Source of the DNA: Dipteronia dyeriana
Taxonomy: Eukaryota; Streptophyta; Magnoliopsida; Sapindales; Sapindaceae
Direction of reading: 5' to 3'
Length of the DNA stretch: 64,000 nucleotides
Assembly (NCBI GenBank): GCA_032871835.1
Contig: CM065300.1
Coordinates: 8,389,768-8,453,767 of the forward strand
Positions 22,892 through 36,061 of the stretch are shown in pieces. How positions within the stretch are numbered: position 1 is the stretch's first letter; each line of letters opens with the position of its first letter. Below the pieces are notes generated by a model that worked only from the letters and a program-made list of their open reading frames with translations, was not told the DNA's origin and searched no databases. A program made the position numbers and the translations under genes.

Positions 22892-25314
22892 TTCGAGACT
22901 GTTGAAAGAGAAAAATAAAAAAACAGAGAAAAAAAACAAAAAGAAGCAGAGTGTTGTTGTTGTGTTCAGTTTCACATAGTGACTTTTATAGAGGAGCCAA
23001 AATTATATGTCACAACTAAGATATGGATAATAAAAATTGATATTTAATATTATAATAAAGAATCCACAGTGGGGGCAAAATTGGAAAACACAAAAATTTA
23101 TATTCTGTTATACGGTGTATTGTATACAGGTGTGGTACAATCTGGTATTCAAATCGTACGGCGGGATTTGATCAGCAGAGAGTACACACACTGTGGTTGT
23201 GTGATGTGAGGTGTATATGGATGCCACTTGTAACTTTATGATTGGTTGTTGATTGCTGATTATTTTTAGTGTTCATTTAATGGTGGATTAACATTAATTG
23301 CTTTGATTATGTCTAGGGTCAAATTAGTTTAATGACTGACTATTCAACGAGACCAGATGGGTCTCTCTCTCTCTCTCTTCTTCATTGTGATTTATGAATT
23401 ATGACGCAAGAAGTAAAATTGTTCGAAGGTTTATTGTTTCAATAACTTTGATAGGTTTTTATTTATGTCATTTTTGTTTTTATTTACGGATGAATAGAAT
23501 ATGACGAAAAGAAAATGATATAAATAGTCAAATAAAGAATTTTGTGGAAAAATATATAAATTATTAATTAAAATCCAATATAATCATAAAATGCTATAAT
23601 ATTTAAATTCATACTTTGAGATCATGGGTTTGAGTCCCCTCTTTTTATAAAATTTTAAATTATTATAATATTATTTTAAAAATCTTTGATTTATATCGGA
23701 GTGTAAAACAAAACGAATCTAATTAGGACCAGCATGGGCGGATTAAAAATAAGGAAAAAAAATATCAAAAAATTGGAATGTAGTTATGATCAAATCCTGA
23801 AAACTTACATTAACAAAATCAACAAAAAGGAATCATGTGTAAACATAACCTCAACTAAGATTTATATAAAATCTGAAAATATTGTCTAAAAACAAATAAA
23901 AACGGAGATTGAACCACTAAATTCGGGGAGGTTGAGTGGCACTACGTACTATAGTTTTTCATTTATTATTGTAGTATGGCTTTTCAATATAATTCCAACC
24001 ATATATTATGAATTCAAATATGATCTTATTTACCTTTGGGATTCCAAAAGTGTTTGACATTTGTATAACAGTGTACATGGGTTGATTACTTGGTTGTGAC
24101 TATACCCAACCAAGCTGTTATTTAATTATAAGACAAAACAAAATGATGGTTTATGATTAACCTAAAATAGTTTAATTTGAGTTTTTCAAATTGTTACATA
24201 ACCCAAACTTTTAATGAACTGAAATTAATATTACACGTTCACGTTCTTTTTATTTTGAATGAATATCATAATATTTATATAAATAGTTAAACTCATATAT
24301 CAACTTATATAATGAAACACCGGAAAAAAAAACGAAAACACCGTACAACTGTCAGGTCAAACCAACATGTTTAAATTGGTTTGCTTTAGATAAATTGATC
24401 GGTTTTACAGATCGGTGCTCACCCCTACATTAGAAAATGTGAGAGATGAAATTACTAATAACTTTATAAACGAGCATGAAATAAATAAAACTTGGAATCT
24501 TTAAAAAAAAAAAGAAAAAAACCTTTTCACAAATAACTTTATAATTATAAAAACTCTTCTGAGTTGTGCACCGACTATTGAAACATTAACACATAAGAAT
24601 AAATAAAAAAACTAATGAGATTAAAAAGAACTATTAATTACATTAATTGTTTTAGTTAATGCAATAAATATACATATGTAATAAATGTTTTATATTTTAA
24701 GTAAATTTGTAAGTAAATAAAAATTAACTTATGTTTATGTGTAAATATACCGGGTGCAATTAATGTATAGAAGATTTTATCTTACAATTATAGGCTTTTT
24801 TTTACCTTTTAGACAAAAATACCCTTATTCAATTTTTGAAACAATTTTTCTCTTTAAAAAGATAAATTTTATTTAATCTATAGATCTCGATTGGAGTTGA
24901 ACCTCCAATGTCCATTGACCCCCAATTTTTTTTTTAAGACTTGTTGGAAATGTGTTGCTTTGGAAATCTACGGGACTTGTGAGCAACCATGCAAAGCATT
25001 GGTCAAAGTAAATTATTATTAGATATATAATCACATTTTAGTAACTTACTATTACAAAGAATGAGTCTCCACACATTTTGTAAAATTATAAATAAGTGTG
25101 AAATTTAAATCCCACGAACGGGATATGGTGAGGTGTGCACGAAAGTAAACCTAACCTTTGGTGCATTATGAAAATTGAAAAATAAAAAGAAGAGTAAAAC
25201 AAATAAATAAATGGAAGGAGAAAGGAAGGAAACATGGAGCCTACGAGAGAGCAGAGACACACACAGCTGTGATTGGTGTAATGTATCCATCTGGTATATT
25301 AAATGAATTGTGGG

Positions 25315-25508
25315 CATTTGGATATTGAGATATAGAGAGATAAATGTCTTTCAATCTTTTGTCTGATCTTTTTAAATCATATGATTAGTTGTTGGTAATA
25401 TGGTTGTGTAAACCAATCACATTTTAACCACACATACAGTACAGTGCTTTTATGTCATGAGATTATATCAGATCAGAAAAAAGATCAGATCAGTAGAGAA
25501 TCCAAATT
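25315..25508. mobile_element. Small inverted-repeat element (MITE), copy 2
   Basis: Left end CATTTGGATATTGAG; right end AAAAAAGATCAGATCAGTAG then AATCCAAATT. The right end is nearly identical to that of 12036-12212. Confidence 0.5.
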
Positions 25509-25707
25509 CACGAGAAATACTTTTAAGATAAACCTGCAAACAAAGGGTAAACCCATTAACCCCCACCAATGAATGGTGGGCATCAATCATTGATACACTT
25601 AACTTCCGCATTTATGGCCACGTTCTCTTGTTCTATTACTGTGTGACTTTTCTGGTAATATTACCGGGACGGTGATACTCATCCGGTTGTATAATTCTCA
25701 TATAGAT

Positions 25708-26323
25708 TAGAGGTAGATAAGTCAATCGTATCTTAAGCCCATTTTTTCGGTTCTTCAGGATATTTTACAGTCAAATCGAATCTGATTCGGATTCAGATTA
25801 TTCTAAAAAAAATGTTCTTCTGATCGGATATAGATATACATTTTTTTGGATTCGGGTTGTTTTCGTATGTAAATATGGATATGGAACTTTTCTATTCGGA
25901 TCATATTAGAACTTTTTTGGATTTTTTTTTGCAAAAAATATTAAAAAAACAATTTAATTTAAGCTTGGTCAGTTTTTTTTATAAATGAATTTTAAAAAAG
26001 TGTGCAATATGTAGTGAGCGCACACTGCACACTGCACACTGCACAAAAAATTAGTTTTTTCTTTAACATAAAATATTATATATATATATATACTAATTGA
26101 TGAGATATAGGATTTGGATTCGGTTCTCTTTAAAGTCGAATTTGGGTTATTCATATCCGAATGGTATTCTCCAATTGCATATCCGACTTTGGGATATGGA
26201 CATATTCTGATACATAATTATTTTTTTCTTTCGGAATTTTGAACTGGATTTATAACGGATTCATATCATATTCATATATGTATCGGATCAGATTCGGAAT
26301 ATTCGATCTGATTTACATCTCTA
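25708..26323. mobile_element. hAT-like MITE with TAGAGATGTAAAT-type ends
   Basis: Left end TAGAGGTAGATAAGTC and right end, read in reverse, TAGAGATGTAAATCAG. The interior is rich in GGAT and CGGAT words and partly palindromic. The ends resemble those of the CCCCAT family (TAGAGATGTAAAG at 36062). No clean 8-bp target duplication is left. Confidence 0.45.
26021..26044 (+). repeat. CACACTG tandem repeat (three 7-bp units)
   Basis: Three perfect CACACTG units plus CAC, inside the MITE at 25708-26323. Confidence 0.75.
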
Positions 26324-28039
26324 GTTAGAAGCAATGATTCTGACAATTCCGGACCCAATTGATATTAGATTTGTTTCAACCTTTTAGAGTTTTAACGCAG
26401 AATTTGTACATACAGAGTTACACATGCTCCGTGTAGTTTGAGTAATTATGTGAATTAGGGAATCAATTTATGTGTTTTAGTCATACATTTTCACAATGTT
26501 ACAATTATCCAAATATGGTCACTATACAAAGTATTACAATCACTCGTTTGAGGTTAAGGGAGGGTGACACATTAGTCGCATTCATTCATGTTTTGGCTTT
26601 CCAAGTAAGATTAATATCTTGTAACTATAAAACAATTGGTAGAGCTTATTTGCGTACTTTCTCTAGCTAGGACCTTTGTTAAATTTCATGCTAAGAACAA
26701 AAGATGAAATGAATTAATATATTGAGGTACAATCCAAATCTGGGCAATAAAATTTCCACCACAATTGTTCTACAATCAACAATTAGGTGAGGCTGCCAAC
26801 CGGCAAGTTGCCAGCTAGGCATTGTACACATAGTACGGTTTATTTAGCTTGAGGACACATAAAAATCATATTTTGATGTTCCTCCATGAGATCTAATATA
26901 ATTTACCAATCATTCAATTTTTATTAACAGAATAGAGTGGAATATTGAACCATTAACAAAGATATAAGTAAAAAGAAAAAAAGCAAATATTATACTAATA
27001 GATGTCTAATAATGTTAAATTTCATTTTGAATTCAACGATACAATTATATAACGAGTAATATCTCATTCGGCTATTTGAGTTACTAATTGTGAGATTAAA
27101 GTTGGAATATATAATTCACAAATCACAATTTGAATTAATGTTTCTTAGATGTGTGGTTCATCTGCCGCTCTGTAAATTTAAACTCTTAAGATTTGAAAAG
27201 TTTTCCTACGATTCTCCATTTTAGATTAGATAAGGTAAATACATATAGTTCTTCTAATGGTTCTTTGAGAACTTATGGTTGTGCATGTTCTTCTTCATAA
27301 TTGTTGAAGCTTTGCTATAAGTTGTTTACTTTATTTTCGGGTTTGTGTATGCCTTTGAAGCTGAATTATAACAAGTTATCAAAACCATTTTGTTTATATT
27401 TATAGGGAGTCTTTATGGGTATCAACGTATTTTTAAGTTTTTTTTTTTCGATACAACTGTTCATTTACTTAACTTTATTTACACGTATAATTATATAAAT
27501 AAATATGATAAATAATATTACATTATCCAAAAACTATCTTACATTAATTTATCGAGTTATTAACACTTTTACTCTACCATCTTATTATTTATACGGGAAT
27601 GATAATTTAAATTCTTTATACAGTAGACATGAATTTTGAAAAAGATAAAAATGTAAAAATATACGATACAAACAAGCAGTGTACAGTGTATATCATACTG
27701 TAGATGATGTGATTTGAATAAAAAAATTTGGGGAGGACCCATAAAGAAGAGGAATCTCGATCGTCCACATTCCTTAATTTGACCGGGTGGGTCCATTAAC
27801 CAGCAGAGGGCCAGAGAGAAGAAAAAGGTAAAATACTAATACTATAATTATTGAAACCAAGAACAAGTAGTGAGAGAGATGACGCAAGTGATTGTGTCGC
27901 ACAGCAAAACCAACCTCTCTGTGGCTTTGGCTATATCTGCACCAGACAGCCACTGCTGACTGGCGTATAGAGCGAGCAAGCAAGCACCGACAATTTTGAA
28001 CCCAAACCTCAAACTGAAGCCTCCCCTTTTGGTGTTACC

Positions 28040-28067
28040 AATCACTATTCAATAGTGAATAGTGATT
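28040..28067. repeat. Perfect 12-bp inverted repeat with a 4-base loop
   Basis: AATCACTATTCA, loop ATAG, TGAATAGTGATT. It could form a cruciform or RNA hairpin. No gene is close enough to assign a role. Confidence 0.75.
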
Positions 28068-30659
28068 TGGTATATGTAATTGTTTATTTCTTCTTTTTGC
28101 ATGCGGGTCGGGTTCTCATATCGTTGGTTAATGGTTAGGACTCAGCCACCACTCAGGCCAATCAACGCCGGTACGGCCGCTCAATTACACCTGGTGGCGT
28201 GCCTGAATGCCTGCCTTCGTCATCATCACTTCTTTTGACTTCATGGATCCTTATTATTAATCCCAAAACCGATCAATCATATTTCTTCTTTCAATGGGAT
28301 AATCCATCGAGGACCGTTATTTTCGAATGGATTTATGTAGTGTAAAATTTTCTCATATATAATTATTATATATATGGAATAATACTACACGGCATATAAA
28401 GTTTGTACATTATACTATAGTTGAGGAGTTTATATAACTAGTAACGACACTTCATTGCAGATTAAGTTTTGTACATTATAGGTGTGTAGCTCATGAGCTG
28501 CTGCACTAAACAGAACCATATGGGTTTTTAAATTTTAATGAGGGACAAACCACAGAAAGTGAAATATGTATTTTTAGACCATCTCCATCCAGGGCGGCAA
28601 TAGCCAAAATACAATCTTTGCGCTGTTTTGCTCCCACCTTAATGCCTGCGCTAGATCGACCGCGGTTTGAATTTTTAGCACAAGTATTGCATTTATTCTT
28701 AACTTTTATTTTATTTTACTCCCCAAATAGATTCATCTGGATTTTTTAATGGATTCAAATAACCTTTTTAGTTTTTAAATGGATTCAAATCATTCGTAAA
28801 AAAGTGATGTTCTAATTTGTGTCTAACCAACCAAATCGGATCATATGTGTACGATTGTTTTTTAAATAATTAAGTGTTAATGATTATGTTCAAAATATAA
28901 ATTCAATCGCTATTTTTTAACGGATGATTTGAATATTTTTTTAATATTACAGAGGAAAATATATTTTAACGAGGGACAAACCACAAAAAGCGAAAATTAC
29001 CATCGTCAAATATGTGTGGCTGTACATTGAATAATAACACTAGAGAATTTAAGAGTACAGTACTTGTGTTTATGTAAATGCCAACATATATTGTGCTACT
29101 GTGTTATTACCAATAAAAAGGCATAATTTTATAAGTTTATAACTACTTAAACAAGTTCATGGAGTCTTGTGTCGACCAAAATCATCATCATCTTGTACAA
29201 ACTCTATAATATTATTATAAAAATTAATTTGAAAGTTACCTCTACGTCTTGTTGCTCAAATTCAAGAACCTTAAATTTAGGCCTAGTGGGTGTGAACTCA
29301 CTCTCCGTCCATCTTTACTTCACTTTCTTGTATACTTTTTAATGATGAGATTATTTCTTGAAACTTGACATGCTTTGTTTGTCTCTCGAAATATTCTTTT
29401 GTATACAATGCGGCTGCAGTAAGGAAAGCAATAGAGACACGGGAGATAATTCCTTCTAAGCCAAAGCGACAAAATGTATAATGATCTCGGATAATACTAT
29501 ACCTCATCACCTCTATTGAATGGTTTGGTCGGTCAAATTTATCATTACTGTATCATTCGATAATTTATATAGCAATAACAATTTACTATTGAAATACCTT
29601 ACCTTTTATCTTCGTATTTTACATTTCAAATGTAAAAACTGGGTACTAATTCAATCATGTTATTGTGGGTACATTAAATTATTAATAGAGGAAATGTTGA
29701 AGAAGAGGTTATTTGAAAAAGAAAGAAAGGACACACGAAGAGGGTATTAATTGAGAGATGGGAATGTAGTTGACTTGTAAGGCATATCTTAAAACTCTCC
29801 ATTAGGTCAGGTGTTTCTTCATTTATGGGAGACTTTTTTGTCCACATTAAAAAAATAAATCACTCTAAATAATTTTGTATTAATTTTGAGAAAAGGGCTT
29901 GTGAAATTGATAACTATTAACATTAATTGTTTCCAATTATTTTGCATCCTTATCAATCCGCTTCTACTTCCCATCTTCTTATCTGGTCACATTAAACATT
30001 GAATGAAACGTCTTAACAAAATGAGTAGAAAGAAAGAATGTATAAACAGTTCAATACTAGTAAAAACTCTTTGATTATATCGTTTTCTCAGTTCTTCCAA
30101 AAAAAAAAACGTTTTCTTGGAAGACTATTGTAAATTTTATGAAAACATCGTTTTCTTGGAAAACTAATGTAAATTTTTATGAAAACACCGGTTTTCAATC
30201 TTACCATTTCAGATGGATAGTATCCATCTGAATGGCAATTTGAGTAATAATAGAAAAGAAAAGAGTTATAAGTAATGCCATTTTCGTAATTACAATCATA
30301 AAATAGGACAACAACGTCAAACTTTAAGACATGGGAGTTTATACAAAATTGATTTAAATTGATTTTATTGAATTGTTAATCTTAAGAGTTTAACCCTAAC
30401 TTTCAATGTTTATAACGTGATTTTAAAAATAAACGATTGTTACAGTCACCTATTATGATTTGGTGGTAAATAAAGTTTAACTAACAATATCTCATATTAG
30501 AGTGATAATATATAACAACTTTTGAAAATATTATCAATCATGAGTAGTTCCGAGTTTTAATAGAAATCATTAGAGATATTATTGGTTTTAAATGAATATT
30601 AAAGTCGGTTGGACATATTTATGAATCATTGAAAGAAAATCTGAACACCGTTACTAATA

Positions 30660-31030
30660 ACCTCTGAAAGGGTAATTCGGAGTCCCAAAACCGACAAGAC
30701 ACCTATGAGCCAGGATCCACCGATACCTTATCGGAGGATTTGTATGTAAATCGACACTTATCGATTTAACAAAAACACCTGTCAAAAAAGGTTAATAGGG
30801 CAAAGACAAGATACTATCGGTGTCAAAATAGACTTATATAAACCCTTTTCACCTTGCTTTAAAGGTAACTTTTTCATTTACTACCTGAACCAACGAAAAA
30901 ACCAGTCACTTGGCAATTTATTCAACACCTACTTACACTCACAAAAGAGACATCTAATCCGGTAAGAAGAGCCACCGAAGGGCTCATCCACGTTGGATAA
31001 CCGAAGACACAATTTGTACCCCAAAAGTCT
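30660..31030 (+). other. Possible LTR fragment
   Basis: The base composition differs from the flanks, with many CCGA words and TTATATAAACCC (TATA-like) near 30834. The segment has the look of a gypsy LTR promoter region. No partner LTR, coding region or target duplication was found. Confidence 0.25.
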
Positions 31031-32935
31031 TGGTGTATACATACATATAGTTGTTGTTATTATAGTGATGGATTATATTCCTTAAATTAACATTCCGACC
31101 AACTTAATGGAATGTAAATAAACTTCAAAATTCAATAAAACTGATTGGATTTCACTGAAGTCCTCAAAGATGTCAACTTAAGTAAGAGATACATCATTAG
31201 TATATACATATATAAATTTCTCTTAAGGAAAGCAAATATATTTAATAACTTTAATTAAGGAATTGACATTAATAAGAAGAGAAAAAGACTTTATATAAGA
31301 ATATTATGAGAAAGAGTACCTTATCTCTTCTTAAGTGTATAGATGATGACTCCACTACACTATAGTTAATTGTAGTGCCCACTACACTCGTACAAAAAGA
31401 AGAGGAAAAATGGAATCATTATCATTGCATAATGCATCTACATTCTACAAACATCAAAATTAAAATGTAAGAGAGATCCAAGGCATGTTCTGAGGAATCT
31501 TGGAGGTATCTTCTGTTACTTTTACCCAAAGAAACTATACATAAATACACACTTCATCATTAACATGTCCCATGATTTCAAAGAAAAAATTATCTATCTC
31601 TATTTTTATTTGTTAATGGAGAACGATAGAGATATTGCTGATTGTTCTTTTCAAAGTTTTTTCTAATACATTAAAACATGATGGGTTTATGATTGGAAGC
31701 TAATGATTTTTAGGAACTTAAACCATAAAATATTGCAAAAATGGTTAGATAGAGAGTGATTTTGTGATCTAAAATTCATTTTTGGAATGTAGTATACAAT
31801 TTGAAGTTTAGGATCCAAATGCTTTTGAATTTAATCAAACAAAAAATTCTTCCTTATCGGTAGGTTTTGTACTAAATCTTGAAATTATATACATTAATTT
31901 TATATACAATTGTCAGATTTATGATTTGTTGTAATGTCTGGGGTGGAGAACCTCAATTTCAAACTCGAATTCATTAAACGGTTTTGAAAGATTTATGGGT
32001 TATAAAAAAAAGGTAGTGTTAACCAGATTAACAGCTACAAAAGAGCACAATGAGGAAGAATCAGAGGGATCAACATACTCTCCTCGTCTTTTTTTCTTGA
32101 TTTTTTAAAATTTAATAACATTTAGGTTTAATTTTTTTTTTCTTTTATATGTAACTTGATATTTTAATTACAAAAATATTAAGAAAAAACAAGAATCAAA
32201 TAAAGGATCCGATCAAACCGGAGAGACGGTTGATTGTTGGATTCTTCTAAGTTTTAAGCCTTCTAAAACATTAAAACATTAAATGAGGTAGGATTTATGA
32301 TTTATGATTGGGAGGCCATTGTTTTTATATTGATTATTTATTTCTGGGAAATGTGAAGATGAGTTTTTTTTAGATGAAGAAGTGAGCAGGCAATAAAGAT
32401 AGAAAATTAAAGCTGGGTGGGTAGGACAGAAGAATCTCATTTTCATCATTAAACTCTGATACTAACCTCCACTTTTTCAATCCCTATAACACCCCCAATT
32501 TCACTTCTCACATTACATTCACACCCTCACTTGTGTCACTTCTCAATTGGACACTTAGTTTCATATTAACCCACCTTATTATTAAACTAAAAAAAATAAA
32601 AATAACAATAACTTATATGGACCTATATTGAAAATATATATCATAAATCATAATTGTCAATGCAAGCATGGTACAAATGTGTAATTAATGTCCTAAGGGT
32701 GTAGAGTATGTGTACTATGAAAATGAAACTCCACCGTCTGTTTCTAATCAAATATCAAAATAGTAATCTTAAACCATAAAGTGTGAGGAGACTTTTCTGT
32801 AGGGTTGACGATGATATTTCAAAACGTATTTATAGAGTTTAATTTTATAATTTTTATTAGGTCTCGACGTACCCTTATCCACAACGGTGTCCACTTTCAT
32901 AAAAATCAATGATCCACGATATCGTATGTTATCAC

Positions 32936-32937
<2 letters not shown>

Positions 32938-32966
<29 letters not shown>
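32938..32966 (+). repeat. (TA)n microsatellite
   Basis: About 14 uninterrupted TA units. Confidence 0.8.
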
Positions 32967-32969
<3 letters not shown>

Positions 32970-33808
32970 AAAAGGTACAGTTAATGTGATGTTAAAATGG
33001 ATGAGGGAAAAAGAATCAAGTAAGAGAAATGATGGAGAGATGGGACAGTCAGTGCCATGACCGAGTATACAAATCGAATACAGAAGAAGAAGATTTTAAA
33101 TGGAGAGATTAAAACCCACCACCAAACTTCCAAGCTCAAGCAGCCATTGAATATGCTTCACAGAATAACAATAATACCATGTTTTTGACAACACTTTTTT
33201 CTGTGGATCTCATCAACTGTCCCTACATTTTCAAGATAGTGAAATCAAAATAACATCTTCCTTTTTTTTTCTTTTTTCTTTTTTTTTTCACATTGCAAAC
33301 ATGAATTTCAATTTCATTATAATTGGAATCTTTGAAGTGGTAAACGTTTATGCTCACATCAATAAGCCAATAATGTTATTTTCCATAAATAATAGCACTG
33401 AAAAGACAGTGATCCTCGTATAGTAACCGATATGGCTCCAATACAATTCTTAGATCAAACCATATAATTAGTGGTGTAAAAATGGGTCGGTCGGCCCAGG
33501 GAGTTCACGGGCCGTTCTTGGAACGGCCCGTGAAGGAAGAGGGCCAGGCCGCGGCCTGGCCCTGGACGGGCCTCATGCCGGGCCTCTGGGAGGAGGCCCG
33601 GCAGGCCTGCCCGCCTGGCACGCCAATCCGGCGTGCTAGGCCTGTCGGACCAGTCAGCCGGTCCGTTCAGCCAATTTTTTTTTTTTTTTTTTTTTCAAAA
33701 AACCTCCAACGGCCGGAATAGATTTCTAGCCGTTGGAGGAAATTAAAATTACCAAAACCCCCCCTACAATCTTTTAAATTACATTTTGACCCACAAATCA
33801 AATTTTTC

Positions 33809-33818
33809 TATAAATACT
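33809..33818 (+). promoter_or_regulatory. TATA-like promoter element of the relic hAT transposase gene
   Basis: CTATAAATAC is followed by a CT-rich leader (TCTCTCTATC, ATCTCATTCTCTC). This is the layout upstream of autonomous hAT transposase genes, here left without its coding body. Confidence 0.45.
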
Positions 33819-34440
33819 TCCATCCATTTCATTTTCCATTAACTCTCTCTATCATTCTTTCAATATCTCATTCTCTCAAATCTCAATCTCTAATATATTC
33901 TCTAATTCTCTAAACTTTTTCATTCATTTTGGTTATTACTCTCTCTACAAAATTCTCTACGTTTTCCACCAACACACCAAATTTTAAAGGTACAATTTTG
34001 TTATTACTTTTGGTCTAACATATTCTCATAGTAAATTTATATGTTTATGTTTAGATTTGAGTTACTTAATGAAAACATTATCTATTTAGTTAGTTTATCA
34101 AATTTTGGGCTTTAATGTTAATATTATTTGTTTAGTTTATTAAGATTTTTAAGTTTAGTAGTAATTTTAATATTTGTTATTAATAAATTTAGAAAGTTAA
34201 TTTGTATTACTAAAATTACTTTTTGTAATAAGTAAATGATGAATGTTAAGTGTAGTAATTACGTTTGATATTGTTTTTTTTCATAAATTAAAATTTTTCA
34301 TTTGTAGATTATGATAGTAAATTTAAGAGTAGTGGTTCAAATTAAAATTTTTCATTTGTAGATTATGATAGTAAATTATGATATTGTTTTTTTCATAAAT
34401 TAAAATTTTTCATTTTTCATTTTTTCATTTGTCTCCAGAG

Positions 34441-34584
34441 ATGGTGGAGGTATTAACATGCATTCGGGATTGGGAGCATGCTAAAAAAAGGTTACAAAAT
34501 CTATCTGTAGATAAAGAACTTAATCTAAATTTCGACAATCTATATATTGATGACCCTTCAGGTAGTGGTCAGGGCCAGAACTAG
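34441..34584 (+). pseudogene. Last-exon relic of a hAT transposase
   Basis: A pyrimidine tract and CTCCAG acceptor precede an open segment of 47 codons reading MVEVLTCIRDWEHAKKR, an acidic stretch, then a Gly/Ser tail and a stop. hAT transposases end with a similar Glu-Ala/Val-Leu-x-Cys-x-x-Asp-Trp motif after the dimerisation domain. The rest of the transposase is absent. The assignment depends on this motif and on the enclosing element. Confidence 0.6.
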
Positions 34585-35132
34585 GTTATACTTTTACATA
34601 TGTATTTATTATTTACTTGTAAGTTGTAAAACGGTTGCACTCTTTTTCCCTTACCAAGTTTTTATCCCACTGGATTTTTCTTGGTAAGGTTTTTAATGAA
34701 GCAATCATGTAGATATGTATTACTGAATTCCATAAGTGAAAAATAAATAAATAATTAAAAAATTGTTCGTTCTCTTTATTCATTTCAAATCCTAATAATT
34801 GTTCGTTCTTTTCATTCATTTTAAATTCTAAACCCTTAACCATAAACTATAAATCATAAACCCTATACCCTAAATCCAAAAAAACGTAATTTGAAAAAAA
34901 AAATGGACCAAAAAACTAATCCGCCGGACCAGGCCCGTTAGGCCTGGCCCGCCCTGGCACAGCACGCAGGCACGGCCCGCCTGAGGCAGGCCGGCGTGCC
35001 TTGCCGGGCCTGCTTCTCTGGAAACAGGCCGGCCCGGCTGCTTCTCTGGAAACAGGCCGGCCCGGCTCGGCCTGTTTCCAGAAATGGACTGACCAGGCCG
35101 GACCAGTCCATTTGTACACCTTTACATATAAT

Positions 35133-36053
35133 GATGAAATCGTAAAACCAGAATGCTATTATTCCAAGATCCACCTGAAAAAGAGTATATAATTTCAAAC
35201 TCTAGAATAAGTGGAATCTTTGATTATGAACACTAATGCTAATAGTGGGAAGCAAGCAATAAGGATAATGTTGAATTGAATTTACAGTGAGAAAGAGGTG
35301 TATGAGATGACACTTGACAGATCATTTCCTTGCTCTCCAATTTTGTTTGTATCTTCAATGGAATTGCATGAGCCCACTTTTGCAATCTCTCTATAGTTTG
35401 TAATTACTATTCCAATCTATAAGCCCATAAATGAATCCATTGAATTTTACAGATATGTGTCATCTAGGTTGTTTTTCACATAAAAAAAAAAAAAAAATCC
35501 CATCAAAAATATTTTGAATGGACATTTCAATAAATTTATTATATTTCATGCATGCTCACCCAATAATTCAAATATATCTTGAAAGTGTTCTCTGTATCCA
35601 CAATCATTGATTGATATTTGATACAGAAGAAAACAACATTTAATAACACTTGCTAGATTAATTGCAATTGACATTAAATTGACCCAAGTCTCATCTTTAA
35701 CAAAAACAAAGAAGAGAGAGAGATTTGATTTTCATGGAGTCATAGCAGTAAGAAAAAGTCTACAGTTAATTATAAGACATATCTCTCACTGTCAATTGTC
35801 AAATAAATAAGAGAAAAAAAAAACATAGGCACATGGTAGCTTCAATTTCCAAGAACCATAGATTAGATTTTGTAACACTGATAGATACAGATGTGAATTG
35901 GGATCGGGAATTTGGGAATCACACTAGTCTAGTGAAAGCATAAAAAAAAGTAGAAAATTACGGGGTAAAAGTGAAAAAGTGAGAAGGTGGTGGTGGCCGG
36001 TGGTGGGTGGAGGAGGTTGTGGTGGTAGCAGTAGGTTGATAGATCAACAACGG
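35133..36053. other. Gene-free stretch
   Basis: AT-rich sequence with a poly-A run near 35483-35498 and a GGTGGTGG-rich stretch at 35985-36030. No coding signal seen. Confidence 0.4.
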
Positions 36054-36061
36054 GCACTGCC

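Larger units (their letters stand above)
22892..33468. other. 10-kb gene-free stretch
   Basis: It starts with the promoter of the FORKED1-like gene, including a (CT)n tract near 23361-23380. The remainder is AT-rich. It holds MITE candidates (25315-25508 and 25708-26323), a CACACTG triplet repeat (26021-26044), a perfect inverted repeat at 28040-28067, a tandem 40-bp pair near 30110-30190, a possible LTR fragment near 30660-31030 and a (TA)n at 32938-32966. No ORF here has a recognisable domain. Confidence 0.45.
33469..35124 (+). mobile_element. Non-autonomous hAT (Ac-like) transposon, internal-deletion derivative
   Basis: It is bounded by a perfect 8-bp target duplication, CATATAAT, at 33461-33468 and 35125-35132. 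The left end is TAGTGGTGTAAAAATGGG and the right end, read in reverse, is TAAAGGTGTACAAATGG, as in Ac/Tam3-type hATs. Subterminal regions at both ends are GC-rich and full of GGCC/GGCCTG words, which in hATs bind transposase. Inside the left end is an inverted repeat (CCAACGGCC and GCCGTTGG, 33706-33738), then a TATA-like CTATAAATAC near 33810 and a pyrimidine-rich leader, as in autonomous plant hATs. The body of the transposase gene is missing, but its last exon survives (34441-34584). Confidence 0.9.

Noticed and set aside
22892..22975. 28-residue Phe-rich N-terminal extension of the FORKED1-like protein
   Set aside because: It would start at GTG. The family N-terminus follows the ATG at 22891.
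27848..28045. 65-codon minus-strand ORF with hydrophobic residues
   Set aside because: The in-frame start is not an ATG in good context and no family is recognisable. Kept only as a note that this area is GC-richer.
33482..33721. 79-codon Gly/Pro/Arg-rich ORF
   Set aside because: It lies in the GC-rich subterminal repeats of the hAT element and ends in poly-Phe from a T run.
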